Shown: positions 54,223 through 62,835 of the stretch, piece after piece
Layout of the letters: each line of letters begins with the position of its first letter
How positions within the stretch are numbered: position 1 is the stretch's first letter
NCBI GenBank assembly: GCA_028285305.1
Contig: JANQPV010000036.1
Coordinates: 124,001 to 188,000 of the forward strand
Origin: Alphaproteobacteria bacterium
Lineage (GTDB): Bacteria; Pseudomonadota; Alphaproteobacteria; SMXP01
Length of the DNA stretch: 64,000 nucleotides
Direction of reading: 5' to 3'
Made by a program: the position numbers and the translations under genes
Notes under the pieces: model-generated
Told to the model about the DNA's origin: nothing
Databases searched by the model: none
The model's input: only the letters and a program-made list of their open reading frames with translations

Positions 54223-54756
54223 CTAGCTATCCTCTTCCTCAGCAAAGATGGATTTCAGATTGTGTTTCATCGTTGAAAGCACCTTCGTGGCAATCTCTAG
54301 GTCTTGGGCGCTAATTCCTTCGACAATCTTTTCATTCGCCGGCGCGGCGATCTCCGTCATCTCACGGAGCTTTCTGAGACCTTCATCCGTCAGCATGACA
54401 TGCTTTGCTCTGCCATCGTCCGGTGAAGAGATCCGCGCGACAAATCCGGCAACTTCCATTCTGTGGATCAGGGCGCCAATTGAGGCTTTGCCCATATCGA
54501 GCACCCGCCCCAGTTCAACTTGCGAAAGCGTGCGTTCCCGATTTCTCGCCAGATTGGCCAGCACCCACCACTGCGATCGCGTCACGCCGTGCGGCTTCAG
54601 CAACTGATCAATGAGCGTTTTCCGCATCCTGGAAACGTCGTGAACATGGAACGCCAACCGATAAGGGCTTCGTTCGAAAATATCGTCTTGGAAGCGCGCT
54701 AAACTATTCGCCTCGTTTCCAGCGACTTGTTTCGTTTTCTTTATTTGTTTAGACAC
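54223..54756 (-). CDS. MarR-family transcription regulator
   Basis: A 177-residue MarR regulator. The winged helix is in LGRVLDMGKASIGALIHRMEV followed by GFVARISSPDDGRAKHVMLT. It is part of the minus-arm operon and lies 23 bases after the MaoC gene. The paired GTATG-N4-CATAC sites in the divergent promoter at 58751 are plausible targets, but this link is inferred. Confidence 0.88.
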   Translation of the reverse strand: MSKQIKKTKQVAGNEANSLARFQDDIFERSPYRLAFHVHDVSRMRKTLIDQLLKPHGVTRSQWWVLANLARNRERTLSQVELGRVLDMGKASIGALIHRMEVAGFVARISSPDDGRAKHVMLTDEGLRKLREMTEIAAPANEKIVEGISAQDLEIATKVLSTMKHNLKSIFAEEEDS

Positions 54757-54779
54757 GTGTGATTGTTCCTTGGTCCCAG

Positions 54780-55232
54780 TCAGTTTCGTTTCGGTAGACG
54801 CACGATATATTCCGCAGGCGTGGTTTTTCCGACGCGTTCGTTTTCAAGCCATACATCAAGCTTCACAACCGGCTGCCCGGACTCATCTTCATATTTGTCG
54901 ATGACTTCGCCTTTTGCTGAAACGGTATCCCCGTTCATATTCATATCGCGCATTTGAAAGGAAAACTTCTTCACCCAACCGTCGATCCCCATCCAATCAG
55001 TGACCGCGCGCGAGAGCATGCCGGCAGTCCAACCTGTATTGTAAATGATGTCGGGCAGACCGCTGTCCTTCGCATAGTCCGGATCATGATGAATTTTGCT
55101 CCAATCTTGAGAGCCGTGAACCTGGGTCGCCATCGTCGTCCAATTGAGATCCATAGAGAAGCCGGGAAGCGAATCCCCAATAAGGACGTCATCCCAATAT
55201 CGGGTTTCGCGGTGAGAGTTCGGTGATGTCAT
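54780..55232 (-). CDS. MaoC-like hydratase, catalytic subunit
   Basis: A 150-residue hot-dog-fold hydratase. The active Asp-x4-His pair is Asp43 and His48 in GSQDWSKIHHDP, the R-specific enoyl-CoA hydratase signature. It overlaps its partner gene by four bases (ATGA). The pair resembles ChsH1-ChsH2 of sterol degradation, in which only one subunit is catalytic. Confidence 0.85.
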   Translation of the reverse strand: MTSPNSHRETRYWDDVLIGDSLPGFSMDLNWTTMATQVHGSQDWSKIHHDPDYAKDSGLPDIIYNTGWTAGMLSRAVTDWMGIDGWVKKFSFQMRDMNMNGDTVSAKGEVIDKYEDESGQPVVKLDVWLENERVGKTTPAEYIVRLPKRN

Positions 55233-55825
55233 GCCGCCACCTCGCGCGCATCGTCTGCTTTGATTTGTTTGGGGGAGCGATGAACCAGTGTCGTATTGTG
55301 CCAGATCGCGACCGGCACGCCGTCTTGATTGGAGAACGTCATTGCAGATTTAATCCACACAGACTTTTCGTCCATTCTCGTAGGTTTCATGAAGACATCT
55401 GTCACTTTTTGTTCCGCACGCATCCTGTCCCCTACACGAATGGGTTCCAGAAACTCCCATTCGGTACCCATATTAATGCCGCGATCACCGGGCGTCGGCA
55501 CACCCAACGTAAAGAAGGGCCGCTTCGCTTTCTTATTTTGCGGTGCCCCTTCGATTTTCCTTTCGCGTTTCGGCCAAGGACCGCCGCTCGCAAAATAGGT
55601 CGGCAGCAAGGAAGGGGGCACCACAACCTCTCCATGCGGGCCGACGTCTCTGGCAAACTCAGGATCAAGGAAAAGCGGGTTGGTGTCGCCAGTCATGTGG
55701 CAGTGACGTCGGATTGGATCATACTCCACCGGAAACCGCCCTTCGCTTTGACTCACGACTTTGCCGATCCACTCGGATCGAACAGCGTCGATATCGTAGT
55801 CGTCAGGGTGAATGCAGTCACTCAT
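55229..55825 (-). CDS. MaoC-type (FAS1-like) dehydratase, non-catalytic subunit
   Basis: A 198-residue protein with the N-terminal MaoC-like fold. At the hydratase motif it has Asp47-x4-Phe52 (TGDTNPLFLD), so the essential His is replaced, predicting a non-catalytic subunit. The partner gene downstream has an intact Asp-His pair and overlaps by four bases, suggesting a heteromer that takes a bulky acyl-CoA. Confidence 0.8.
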   Translation of the reverse strand: MSDCIHPDDYDIDAVRSEWIGKVVSQSEGRFPVEYDPIRRHCHMTGDTNPLFLDPEFARDVGPHGEVVVPPSLLPTYFASGGPWPKRERKIEGAPQNKKAKRPFFTLGVPTPGDRGINMGTEWEFLEPIRVGDRMRAEQKVTDVFMKPTRMDEKSVWIKSAMTFSNQDGVPVAIWHNTTLVHRSPKQIKADDAREVAA

Positions 55826-55837
55826 CAGGTACTTACC

Positions 55838-57313
55838 CTAAATTGCAAAGCGAAACTGTCCGTCTCGCATTTGAATACGTCGCCCACAGATTTCCTCCGC
55901 TTCCATCGTCGCCATATCTTGCGGGTCTTCAGTGTGGGCGATGCTTCGCCTGTTATCAGGCAGATCCACAATGACGATACCGCGTTTGGGCTCTTTTCTT
56001 TCATACATCACGGTGTACCCAGCAACCGTTGCCTGGCCTGAATAGTCCGGCACCACGTCGCGGCGCCTGGCCGCCTTTTCAACGTCCTCTGTTACATCAA
56101 TGAACTGATAGCCGTTGGGGCTGGGCTCTCCACCCCAGATAGCAAAACCCTGTTTGGTGAGTACGCCAGAGACGGTCGTCACCATGCCTCGGCTGCCGGA
56201 CTTAGAGCGAATGTGTTCCGCCAACTGACCGGTGGCATGAAGAACAAAACTGTTAAACGGCCCCCCAGCGAACGGCATCGCGCCGGTAAAACTCCAATCA
56301 ATGTCCCGCGGGATCTCTGCCTCTGCGGCATAGACATCCTGGGCGATGGGGAAACAAGTGTAGAGCTCCAAGAAGTCAAGCTCTTCCGGTTTCATGTCCG
56401 CTGCTCTAAAGGCCGCTCGCCCTGCCAATTCAGCGCCCGGACAGCGATGGAGCTCGTCCCGCGCGGTCAGATTGATCATGTGATTGGCTTCTGTGAAAAC
56501 TTGCGAGAACACCCACTTCTCGCGCGGCACACCGAGCCGCTCCGCTTCAGCGACGGAACAAAACAGCAAAGCGGACGCTTGGTCGATATTCCACGAACTA
56601 TTGTGAAGTTTCGTATACGGAAAGGCAAGCATACTGTTTTTTGAACTATGCTCGCGAATAAAGTCAGCAGCAAAAGGCTTGTCGTTCCAGCCTTGTGGAT
56701 TGTCGGCTGCGATTTCGCTGAACCGGCTGTAGAGTTCCGCCATCTGATCACGGCGCTCATCGATCGTCTGTCCCTGAGCATGCCGAAAGGCGTTGTCGAT
56801 AATCGCATAGTACCCGACCGGCATCTGACCGAGACCGCTGTCTTTTTCATAGTCAGGCTGCATCTCATCATGGGGCTTTAAGACAATATCAGCGAGCTCT
56901 GTACTAACTGTATCTTCAAGCTTCACACCTTCAATCTGGGCACGAAGCAGACGATAGCCGGCCTCCCCGCCCACGACCATGGCCTTACATATCTCTCCGC
57001 TAGCGATGGACGTGCACGCATCACTAATAATCGTCTGCTGCGACACACCGGGAAGGGCACTGATCGATTTCACAGTACCGGCCCCAATCCCATCGCCGAT
57101 AAGCTTGCCAGGATTCCTATACCGCCAGCGGCCAACCGGTACGTAGATGTTTTCAAGCTCCGTCAGCAACTCAGACGCGCCCGCATCGTCACCGGCAGCC
57201 GCGGCCGCTTCGATCATGAGCGCAATTGGCTCTTTCGCTTTGGTCGGATCTTCTTCCTTCTGCTGGATCAGACCGACGCCCACAAGGACAGGAGTGTTTG
57301 GGTCGATACTCAT
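55838..57313 (-). CDS. Thiolase-like (acetyl-CoA acetyltransferase/SCP-x type) protein
   Basis: A 491-residue thiolase-fold protein. The candidate nucleophile is Cys100 in IISDACTSIASGE; the later segment GAMPFAGGPFNS contains the family glycine pattern. The C-terminal ~100 residues are an added OB-like domain seen in some SCP-x/aldolase-type thiolases. Such proteins do retro-Claisen or retro-aldol cleavage of side chains. Its start overlaps the Rieske oxygenase stop. No separate DUF35 partner is seen nearby. Confidence 0.8.
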   Translation of the reverse strand: MSIDPNTPVLVGVGLIQQKEEDPTKAKEPIALMIEAAAAAGDDAGASELLTELENIYVPVGRWRYRNPGKLIGDGIGAGTVKSISALPGVSQQTIISDACTSIASGEICKAMVVGGEAGYRLLRAQIEGVKLEDTVSTELADIVLKPHDEMQPDYEKDSGLGQMPVGYYAIIDNAFRHAQGQTIDERRDQMAELYSRFSEIAADNPQGWNDKPFAADFIREHSSKNSMLAFPYTKLHNSSWNIDQASALLFCSVAEAERLGVPREKWVFSQVFTEANHMINLTARDELHRCPGAELAGRAAFRAADMKPEELDFLELYTCFPIAQDVYAAEAEIPRDIDWSFTGAMPFAGGPFNSFVLHATGQLAEHIRSKSGSRGMVTTVSGVLTKQGFAIWGGEPSPNGYQFIDVTEDVEKAARRRDVVPDYSGQATVAGYTVMYERKEPKRGIVIVDLPDNRRSIAHTEDPQDMATMEAEEICGRRIQMRDGQFRFAI

Positions 57314-58701
57314 CTGTTCTGGCCGGCCTCCAGATATTTATCGAGCGTTTTATGGAAATGCCGTATACGAATTTCCTGGTAATTACCAAGAGTCACACCT
57401 TCCCTCGCCGCCTTCAGACCCTTCTGAATGCGGTGGAGATTTCCCATGTCTTGCTCGAACACCGGAGAGATCTGATTGAGTTCCGGCGCATCGGTAAAGG
57501 GATCGTCAGGACCCAGTTCCCGCCGCGTCACAGGCTCGGGCCGCGGCCCCTCATCGGGTACTGGGTGAAGCAGCTGCGCTTCCATAAGGCACTTGTCGGG
57601 GTCATTGCCAAACGGACGGAATCGGTAAACGAGAGGCAAAGAAGGCGCAAGCCACGGACAGAAATTTGGAAAGACAAAATACTGTGTGGAATCGACAATC
57701 TCTGTAATCGTTAAGTGGGACAAATCGGCCTTGTAGACCTCTTTCATCTGCGCCTTCAAAAGCTCGGCAAGGGCGTGGCGTGCAGTGGGCGCATCAGGCA
57801 AGTCCATCCCCTCCGCCCGCGCCTCGGTCCCCACACCATAGACAAGCATCGAGGTGATATCTTCATCGCTGGGCGGATTATCCATGTGCGGACTGGGGAT
57901 TCCCGACCAAGTGAGAAGACGACTGATATTATCTCCCCAAACATCGTATTTGGTGTTGGAGTCGCCGGTAAAGGGAAGCGCTTGTGGGTGGGTTTGAACC
58001 ACATGATAGGCCTCTAGAAAAGCCTCCAGAGCCACTTTCCAATTGCAATTCAACTGGCGTTGTACATTGGCCGTGAGATAGCGGTCTTCCAAAGGCCAAC
58101 GCTCAAAGTGAGACGGCAGAACCCCCAAATAATTCTCTAAACTTTCCGCACTTGGATCAAGATTGATGAAGACATAGCCTCCCCACGTGTCCACTTGAAC
58201 CGAGGAAAGCCGGTAGCCCTCATCCGTCACTTCGGGAAAATCCCATCGGCACGGGATGGACTGCAACGTGCCATCAATCTCCCACGTCCAACCATGAAAG
58301 GGGCACCGGAACTGACTGACGTTTCCGCGCGCACCGGATTCTCTCAATTGAGTGCCCCGATGCCGGCAAGCGTTCAGAAACGCATCGAACTTATCTTCCT
58401 GACTCCGTACGACAATCACGGAGATATCGCCCACTTCGTAGACGAGGTAGTCACCCACCTTTGGGATCTCTTCCTCTCGGCACGCCATCTGCCAGACCTT
58501 AGTCCACATATATTTCATCTCGAGATCGTGAAATTCGCGCGACGTATAGCGCTCGGGCGCGAGCGTTTGATTTCCTAAAGACTCGTACGACTCTTCGGTA
58601 ATAAAGCTTGGTGGATTGTCGCCGTCTTGGCTGAAGATGTCTTCTGCAGTCGGACCAATACTGCGCGCGCCTTGTTTCTCAATGGGTTTCACGTCGGACA
58701 T
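57310..58701 (-). CDS. Rieske non-heme iron oxygenase, alpha subunit
   Basis: A 463-residue ring-hydroxylating oxygenase. The Rieske cluster ligands are Cys112-x-His114 and Cys133-x2-His136 (CRHRG and CPFHGW). The catalytic iron ligands are in EAFLEAYHVVQTHPQ. It is the first gene of the minus arm. No reductase gene lies nearby, so electron partners must come from elsewhere. ATG 58701 has GGAGG at seven bases; the longer frame crosses the operators. Confidence 0.92.
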   Translation of the reverse strand: MSDVKPIEKQGARSIGPTAEDIFSQDGDNPPSFITEESYESLGNQTLAPERYTSREFHDLEMKYMWTKVWQMACREEEIPKVGDYLVYEVGDISVIVVRSQEDKFDAFLNACRHRGTQLRESGARGNVSQFRCPFHGWTWEIDGTLQSIPCRWDFPEVTDEGYRLSSVQVDTWGGYVFINLDPSAESLENYLGVLPSHFERWPLEDRYLTANVQRQLNCNWKVALEAFLEAYHVVQTHPQALPFTGDSNTKYDVWGDNISRLLTWSGIPSPHMDNPPSDEDITSMLVYGVGTEARAEGMDLPDAPTARHALAELLKAQMKEVYKADLSHLTITEIVDSTQYFVFPNFCPWLAPSLPLVYRFRPFGNDPDKCLMEAQLLHPVPDEGPRPEPVTRRELGPDDPFTDAPELNQISPVFEQDMGNLHRIQKGLKAAREGVTLGNYQEIRIRHFHKTLDKYLEAGQNR

Positions 58702-58750
58702 TTCTCGACCTCCGAAGCGGGGTTTCGATGACAACAGATTTTTTGATATA

Positions 58751-58795
58751 GTATGGTTGCATACCATGTCAATCTGTTTTAGTATGCTTCCATAC
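58751..58795. promoter_or_regulatory. Paired operators GTATG-N4-CATAC in the divergent promoter
   Basis: GTATGgttgCATAC (58751-58764) and GTATGcttcCATAC (58782-58795) lie 31 bases apart between the Rieske gene and 7TM paralogue C. They probably bind the MarR regulator of the locus and control both arms. Confidence 0.75.
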
Positions 58796-58858
58796 CTAAT
58801 GTACGCTACCAAGACCGAGGGTCACTTTCCAGAAATCAATTGGTCCCGAAGAGGAAAA

Positions 58859-59599
58859 ATGTACGATCCCCAAGAAGCCCTTGCCGCGCTCGACACGAAC
58901 ATCGTTCCGATTGCGGCCGCTTTTGCCGTGGTTATCATTGCGGTCTTCGTCTACTGGCTCACCGCTTGGAGGCAGACGCGCATTCACGGTCTGTACTGCG
59001 TGCCCTTCGTGGGGATATCGGTCTTTTTCTGGCACGACCTGTCATTCGTTCTGCAATACGACAAATGGTTCAATGTCTATGATCACTGGTGGCTAAAGGT
59101 TTGGTGGGTTGGCCTCGTTGCCTGCATTCCGTTCGAATCTCTGTTTCTCTACCACGTCATAAAATACGGCCAAAAGGACGTACTCCCGGGTCTGACAAGA
59201 ACTCAGTTCATCACCGGTGTGCTGCTTGCCCATTGCGCCATTGGCGCGCTCTTCTTCTTCTTCAAGTTCCTCCTCCAAGACGAACTCTACTTTGTCACTT
59301 TCGTCATCACGGCCATGTGGTCGGTCCCGTTCCATACCGGCGTCATGGTGATGCGCGGCAACACCAAGACCCAGTCTGTGGTGATGGAATTGTCGACCAT
59401 CGTGATGGTTGTTTGTCTCAGTTACGCGTTCTCGCACGTGGCCGGGATATTTCACTCGCCGCTCTATTTCCTCGGTGTCGGGACATATATCTTGTGGTCG
59501 CTCGCCAATGTCTGGCTGATCTTGAATTTTCCAAAGGCGCTTGAAAAGGGCGGCGAGACTTCGGCGATCGGTAGATCCACCGACCCCTATCCCGCTTAG
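58859..59599 (+). CDS. 7-transmembrane protein of an unrecognised family, paralogue C
   Basis: A 246-residue membrane protein heading the plus arm. It contains WHDLSFVLQYDKWFNVYDHW, an acidic residue in helix 3 (PFESLFLY), VIKYGQKDV and HSPLYFLGVGTY. It has GAGG at five bases before ATG 58859; upstream starts would lie in or past the operators. Seven helices are predicted, with a Glu/Lys-rich cytoplasmic tail. It is closest to paralogue A. Confidence 0.72.
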   Translation: MYDPQEALAALDTNIVPIAAAFAVVIIAVFVYWLTAWRQTRIHGLYCVPFVGISVFFWHDLSFVLQYDKWFNVYDHWWLKVWWVGLVACIPFESLFLYHVIKYGQKDVLPGLTRTQFITGVLLAHCAIGALFFFFKFLLQDELYFVTFVITAMWSVPFHTGVMVMRGNTKTQSVVMELSTIVMVVCLSYAFSHVAGIFHSPLYFLGVGTYILWSLANVWLILNFPKALEKGGETSAIGRSTDPYPA

Positions 59600-59656
59600 A
59601 ATACGACTGTAACGTATGCGAACGAAACGATGAAACAACAAAAAGAGGATGCAGTT

Positions 59657-60061
59657 ATGTCTGAGTCTGCCAACAAACAGATCGCTCGTGCCTTCATGAA
59701 CGCCCTTTCGACTGGAGACGTGGAGGCGATGTCGGGAATTATCTCCCAAGACATTGAGGCGGTCGCAACCGGCACATCCGTCTTATCCGCCAATCGCAAT
59801 TATGATGCGGTGTTGGAAGCCGTTGCTGGCCTTAAACAGGCAACGAAAGACGGCATTGCTATCGAGATCTTAAGTCTGACGGAAGAGGACGGCCGCGTTG
59901 TCTGCGAGTGGAAGGGCTCCTCCGAACTCGTGACGGGCACCCCATACAACAACGAGTACGTCTTTATTTTCCAGATCGAGGACGGAAAAGTCCGTCGGAT
60001 GACGGAGTATATGGACACCAAACTCGCCGATGAAGTGATGGGGCCGATTTTGGCGGGATGA
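59657..60061 (+). CDS. SnoaL/NTF2-like small protein
   Basis: A 134-residue alpha+beta-barrel protein: ARAFMNALSTGDVEAMSGII, then VCEWKGSSEL and NNEYVFIFQIEDGKVRRMTEYMDT, which is the NTF2/SnoaL fold. Members include polyketide cyclases, ketosteroid isomerases and limonene-epoxide hydrolases. It lies between a 7TM protein and a P450, so an isomerase or hydrolase role in the pathway is plausible. Confidence 0.82.
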   Translation: MSESANKQIARAFMNALSTGDVEAMSGIISQDIEAVATGTSVLSANRNYDAVLEAVAGLKQATKDGIAIEILSLTEEDGRVVCEWKGSSELVTGTPYNNEYVFIFQIEDGKVRRMTEYMDTKLADEVMGPILAG

Positions 60062-60091
60062 ACTTGAGCAGAATTTGGGAAGGATATTTCC

Positions 60092-61315
60092 ATGACTGAA
60101 AAATCTCTAATGGATCAAGACATCCAGGAATGTCCGTGGGCGTTCTATAAGGAAATGAGGGACGAAGCCCCGATCTACATGGACCCTCAACTCGGGTGCG
60201 CCGTCATTAGTCGCTATGAAGATGTGGTCCAGGCCCTGCGGTCCCCTGAGATTTTTTCGACAAAACATGCCTTTCCCAAGTTTACGAACGAGGCTGTTCG
60301 AAAAATCTACGACGAAAAAGGACATGGCGAGATGATTGCCGTGCTGGTTCAAGATGATCCGCCGGAACACACGCGCTTTCGCTCGCTCGTGAACCTGGCC
60401 TTCACCGCAGAGAGGGTTCAAAAAATGGAACCCTACATCGAGGACATCACGAACTCTCTCATCGATGGGTTTATTGACAAAGGGGAAGTCGATATCCTCA
60501 GAGAGTTCTGCATGCCGTTGCCCTTGACCGTCATCGCCGATCAAATCGGTGTTTCACGCGATGACATTTGGAAACTGCGCGAATGGACCAATGCCGGCGT
60601 CGCCGCGACGGTCGATTTGATGGCCTCGGAGGAAGAGCAAATTGCGCTCGCCGAAAAGATCGTCGAGTTTCAGCTTTACTTCGCCGACCGCATTGAGGAG
60701 CGCCGGACAAACCCTCAAGACGACATGATCACGGATTTGATTCAGGCCGAGATCGAGGGGGAGCGCTCGCTCAATCTGCCCGAACTTCTTGCCGTTATCC
60801 AGCAACTGTTGGTGGGCGGCAACGAAACGACAACGAACGGTCTGGCTGCCGGAATCATGCAACTGATCAAAAACCCTGACCAGGCCGAGGCGTTGAGGGC
60901 TGACCCCTCTCTGTACACGAAGTTACCGGAGGAAGTGTTGCGCATCGAATCACCCGTGCAAGGACTTTTCCGAATGACCATGGAAGATGTGGAGATCGGC
61001 GGAACGACTCTACCTAAGGGAACGCTGTGCCAGGTGCGCTTTGGTTCCGCCAATCATGACGACCGCCGGTTCGAATGTCCCGAACAGTTCGACATTGAGC
61101 GTAAGGCGGCAGGAAAACACCTGGCGTTTGGTTCGGGCATTCATTTGTGCATTGGCAAAATGCTGGCGCGCCGGGAGATGACGGTTGGGCTCCGAGCCAT
61201 CAACGAACGACTCAAAAACTTAAGGCTCACGGTTCCGGAGGACGAGCTAAGCTACGTGCCGAGCGTCGCCATGCGCGGTTACACCAGACTGCCGGTATCA
61301 TTTGAAAGGCGTTAG
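60092..61315 (+). CDS. Cytochrome P450
   Basis: A 407-residue P450. The I-helix is VGGNETTT (241-248), ExxR is Glu281-Arg284, and the heme ligand is Cys353 in FGSGIHLCIG, a textbook motif. It is 30 bases after the NTF2-like gene in the plus arm and is followed by an SDR gene, an arrangement fitting hydroxylation followed by oxidation. Confidence 0.94.
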   Translation: MTEKSLMDQDIQECPWAFYKEMRDEAPIYMDPQLGCAVISRYEDVVQALRSPEIFSTKHAFPKFTNEAVRKIYDEKGHGEMIAVLVQDDPPEHTRFRSLVNLAFTAERVQKMEPYIEDITNSLIDGFIDKGEVDILREFCMPLPLTVIADQIGVSRDDIWKLREWTNAGVAATVDLMASEEEQIALAEKIVEFQLYFADRIEERRTNPQDDMITDLIQAEIEGERSLNLPELLAVIQQLLVGGNETTTNGLAAGIMQLIKNPDQAEALRADPSLYTKLPEEVLRIESPVQGLFRMTMEDVEIGGTTLPKGTLCQVRFGSANHDDRRFECPEQFDIERKAAGKHLAFGSGIHLCIGKMLARREMTVGLRAINERLKNLRLTVPEDELSYVPSVAMRGYTRLPVSFERR

Positions 61316-61346
61316 GCCCACGAAAGTCGAACAAGGAGATCGTTGA

Positions 61347-62144
61347 ATGAGCAGGTTTGAAGGCAAAGTAGCAATCGTAACGGGAGGTGCCAGCGGGATA
61401 GGTCGGGCGACAGCTCAGCTACTCGCCGAGCAAGGGGCCAAGGTCGTCATTTCAGACATTAGTGATGCAGACGGAGAAACGTTGGCCGATACGCTGGGAA
61501 CGCGAGACGACGTGGTTTATCAGCATTGCGACGTTAGCAACGCTGACGAAGTCAACGCATTAGTTGATCGAGCTATTGACGCTTTTGGCCGCCTAGATAT
61601 TTTGTGCAACAACGCTGGGGTGGTTTCGATTGGGCAAGAAGCTCCCGACTTCTCTGCCGAAGATTGGGAGAAGGTCATCGCAATAAATTTGAATTCAGTC
61701 TTTTATGCAGCGAAAGCCGCGATCCCAAAGATGAAAGAAGGTGGCGGTGGCGCCATCGTCAACACAGGCTCCACTTCAGGGCTATTTGCTGACGCCGGCG
61801 GAAATGCATACAATGCGACCAAGGCGGCCGTTATCAACTTTACACGCACTTTGGCAATTGATCATGGCAAAGATAATATCCGCGCAAATGCTGTATGCCC
61901 CGGTCCCACTTTGACGCCTATGACCGAGGACGTGTTGTCCACCGACGAAATGAAAAAAATCTGGTTTCCCCTGCTCCCCCTAAGGCGGTACGGCACGGCA
62001 CAAGATTTGGCGAAAGCAATCGCATTCCTAGCTTCTGACGAAGCGTCCTTCATTACAGGACACGCGCTCGTGGTTGACGGTGGCATTACATGCCAAACGG
62101 GCCACCCCAATCTTATGAACTTTACCGAGGGTCTTGATGGCTAA
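61347..62144 (+). CDS. Short-chain dehydrogenase/reductase
   Basis: A 265-residue classical SDR. TGGASGIGRA near residues 12-21 binds NAD(P), DISD fits an NAD-preferring enzyme, LCNNAGV and YNATKAA (catalytic Tyr and Lys) are complete, and the C-terminal LVVDGGI is normal. It is 31 bases after the P450 gene, with AAGGAG before its start, and probably oxidises the hydroxyl produced there. Confidence 0.92.
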   Translation: MSRFEGKVAIVTGGASGIGRATAQLLAEQGAKVVISDISDADGETLADTLGTRDDVVYQHCDVSNADEVNALVDRAIDAFGRLDILCNNAGVVSIGQEAPDFSAEDWEKVIAINLNSVFYAAKAAIPKMKEGGGGAIVNTGSTSGLFADAGGNAYNATKAAVINFTRTLAIDHGKDNIRANAVCPGPTLTPMTEDVLSTDEMKKIWFPLLPLRRYGTAQDLAKAIAFLASDEASFITGHALVVDGGITCQTGHPNLMNFTEGLDG

Positions 62145-62257
62145 CAACCGAAATTCGCACGCAGCCGCGATGTTGCGCCCAACTGGATAGTCTGTCCCAT
62201 CGCATCGCGCGGAAGGCCCGCAAAGATACAAATCTGGATAGGAAGGAGCCATTCACC

Positions 62258-62656
62258 ATGCTGCACAAAAACATCACTATGGGGATCTGTTACTTCTTTT
62301 TCGTCATCGCTTTGATCACGGGCAGCCTCGGCTTGGTCCTGGGGCTGGGGCTCGTGCCCGATTCGCAAGCCATTGAAGCATCGAGTGACAATGAGTTCAG
62401 GTTCTTCAGTGCGTTTTGGTTGGGGTACGGTCTGTTTTGTTTCTGGGTCGCTCGGGATCTGTCCTCCAGAGGTCAGTTCATACCATTCCTGGCGCTTGTA
62501 ATGTTTGTTGGCGGTGTGGGCCGCTGCCTATCCTACCTGCTCGTGGGCCCTCCAGTTCCCCTCTATTCGGTCGGCGCCCTCATAGAACTCGCGGTCCCTA
62601 TCCTTTGGTACTTTTCGCACCGGCAACTTCCCAGTTCAGCGAATACTGCCGCTTAG
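62258..62656 (+). CDS. DUF4345-type membrane protein
   Basis: A 132-residue protein with four hydrophobic segments. The stretch DNEFRFFSAFWLGYGLFCFWVARDL fits the DUF4345 pattern. AAGGAG lies upstream of the ATG at 62258. It may end the plus arm of the catabolic locus, after a 113-base gap. Function unknown. Confidence 0.7.
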   Translation: MLHKNITMGICYFFFVIALITGSLGLVLGLGLVPDSQAIEASSDNEFRFFSAFWLGYGLFCFWVARDLSSRGQFIPFLALVMFVGGVGRCLSYLLVGPPVPLYSVGALIELAVPILWYFSHRQLPSSANTAA

Positions 62657-62835
62657 TCCCCGTCAAACTGAGAGGCGTTCGAAGATCCCGAGGCCTCTGA
62701 ATATCCGACAAATCACAAACGTGATATTGCGACTCAACCGCCTATGCAGGTTTTGGCCGCGGGTTCAAAGAACGAACTTCGTCGCCTATAAGGACGTATG
62801 AAGAATGAACGAAGCCAATTCGGTAGGGCATAACC

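Noticed and set aside
50725-59599. Rhodopsin or other retinal protein for the 7TM paralogues
   Set aside because: Helix 7 lacks the retinal-binding lysine pattern and the conserved motifs are unlike rhodopsins.
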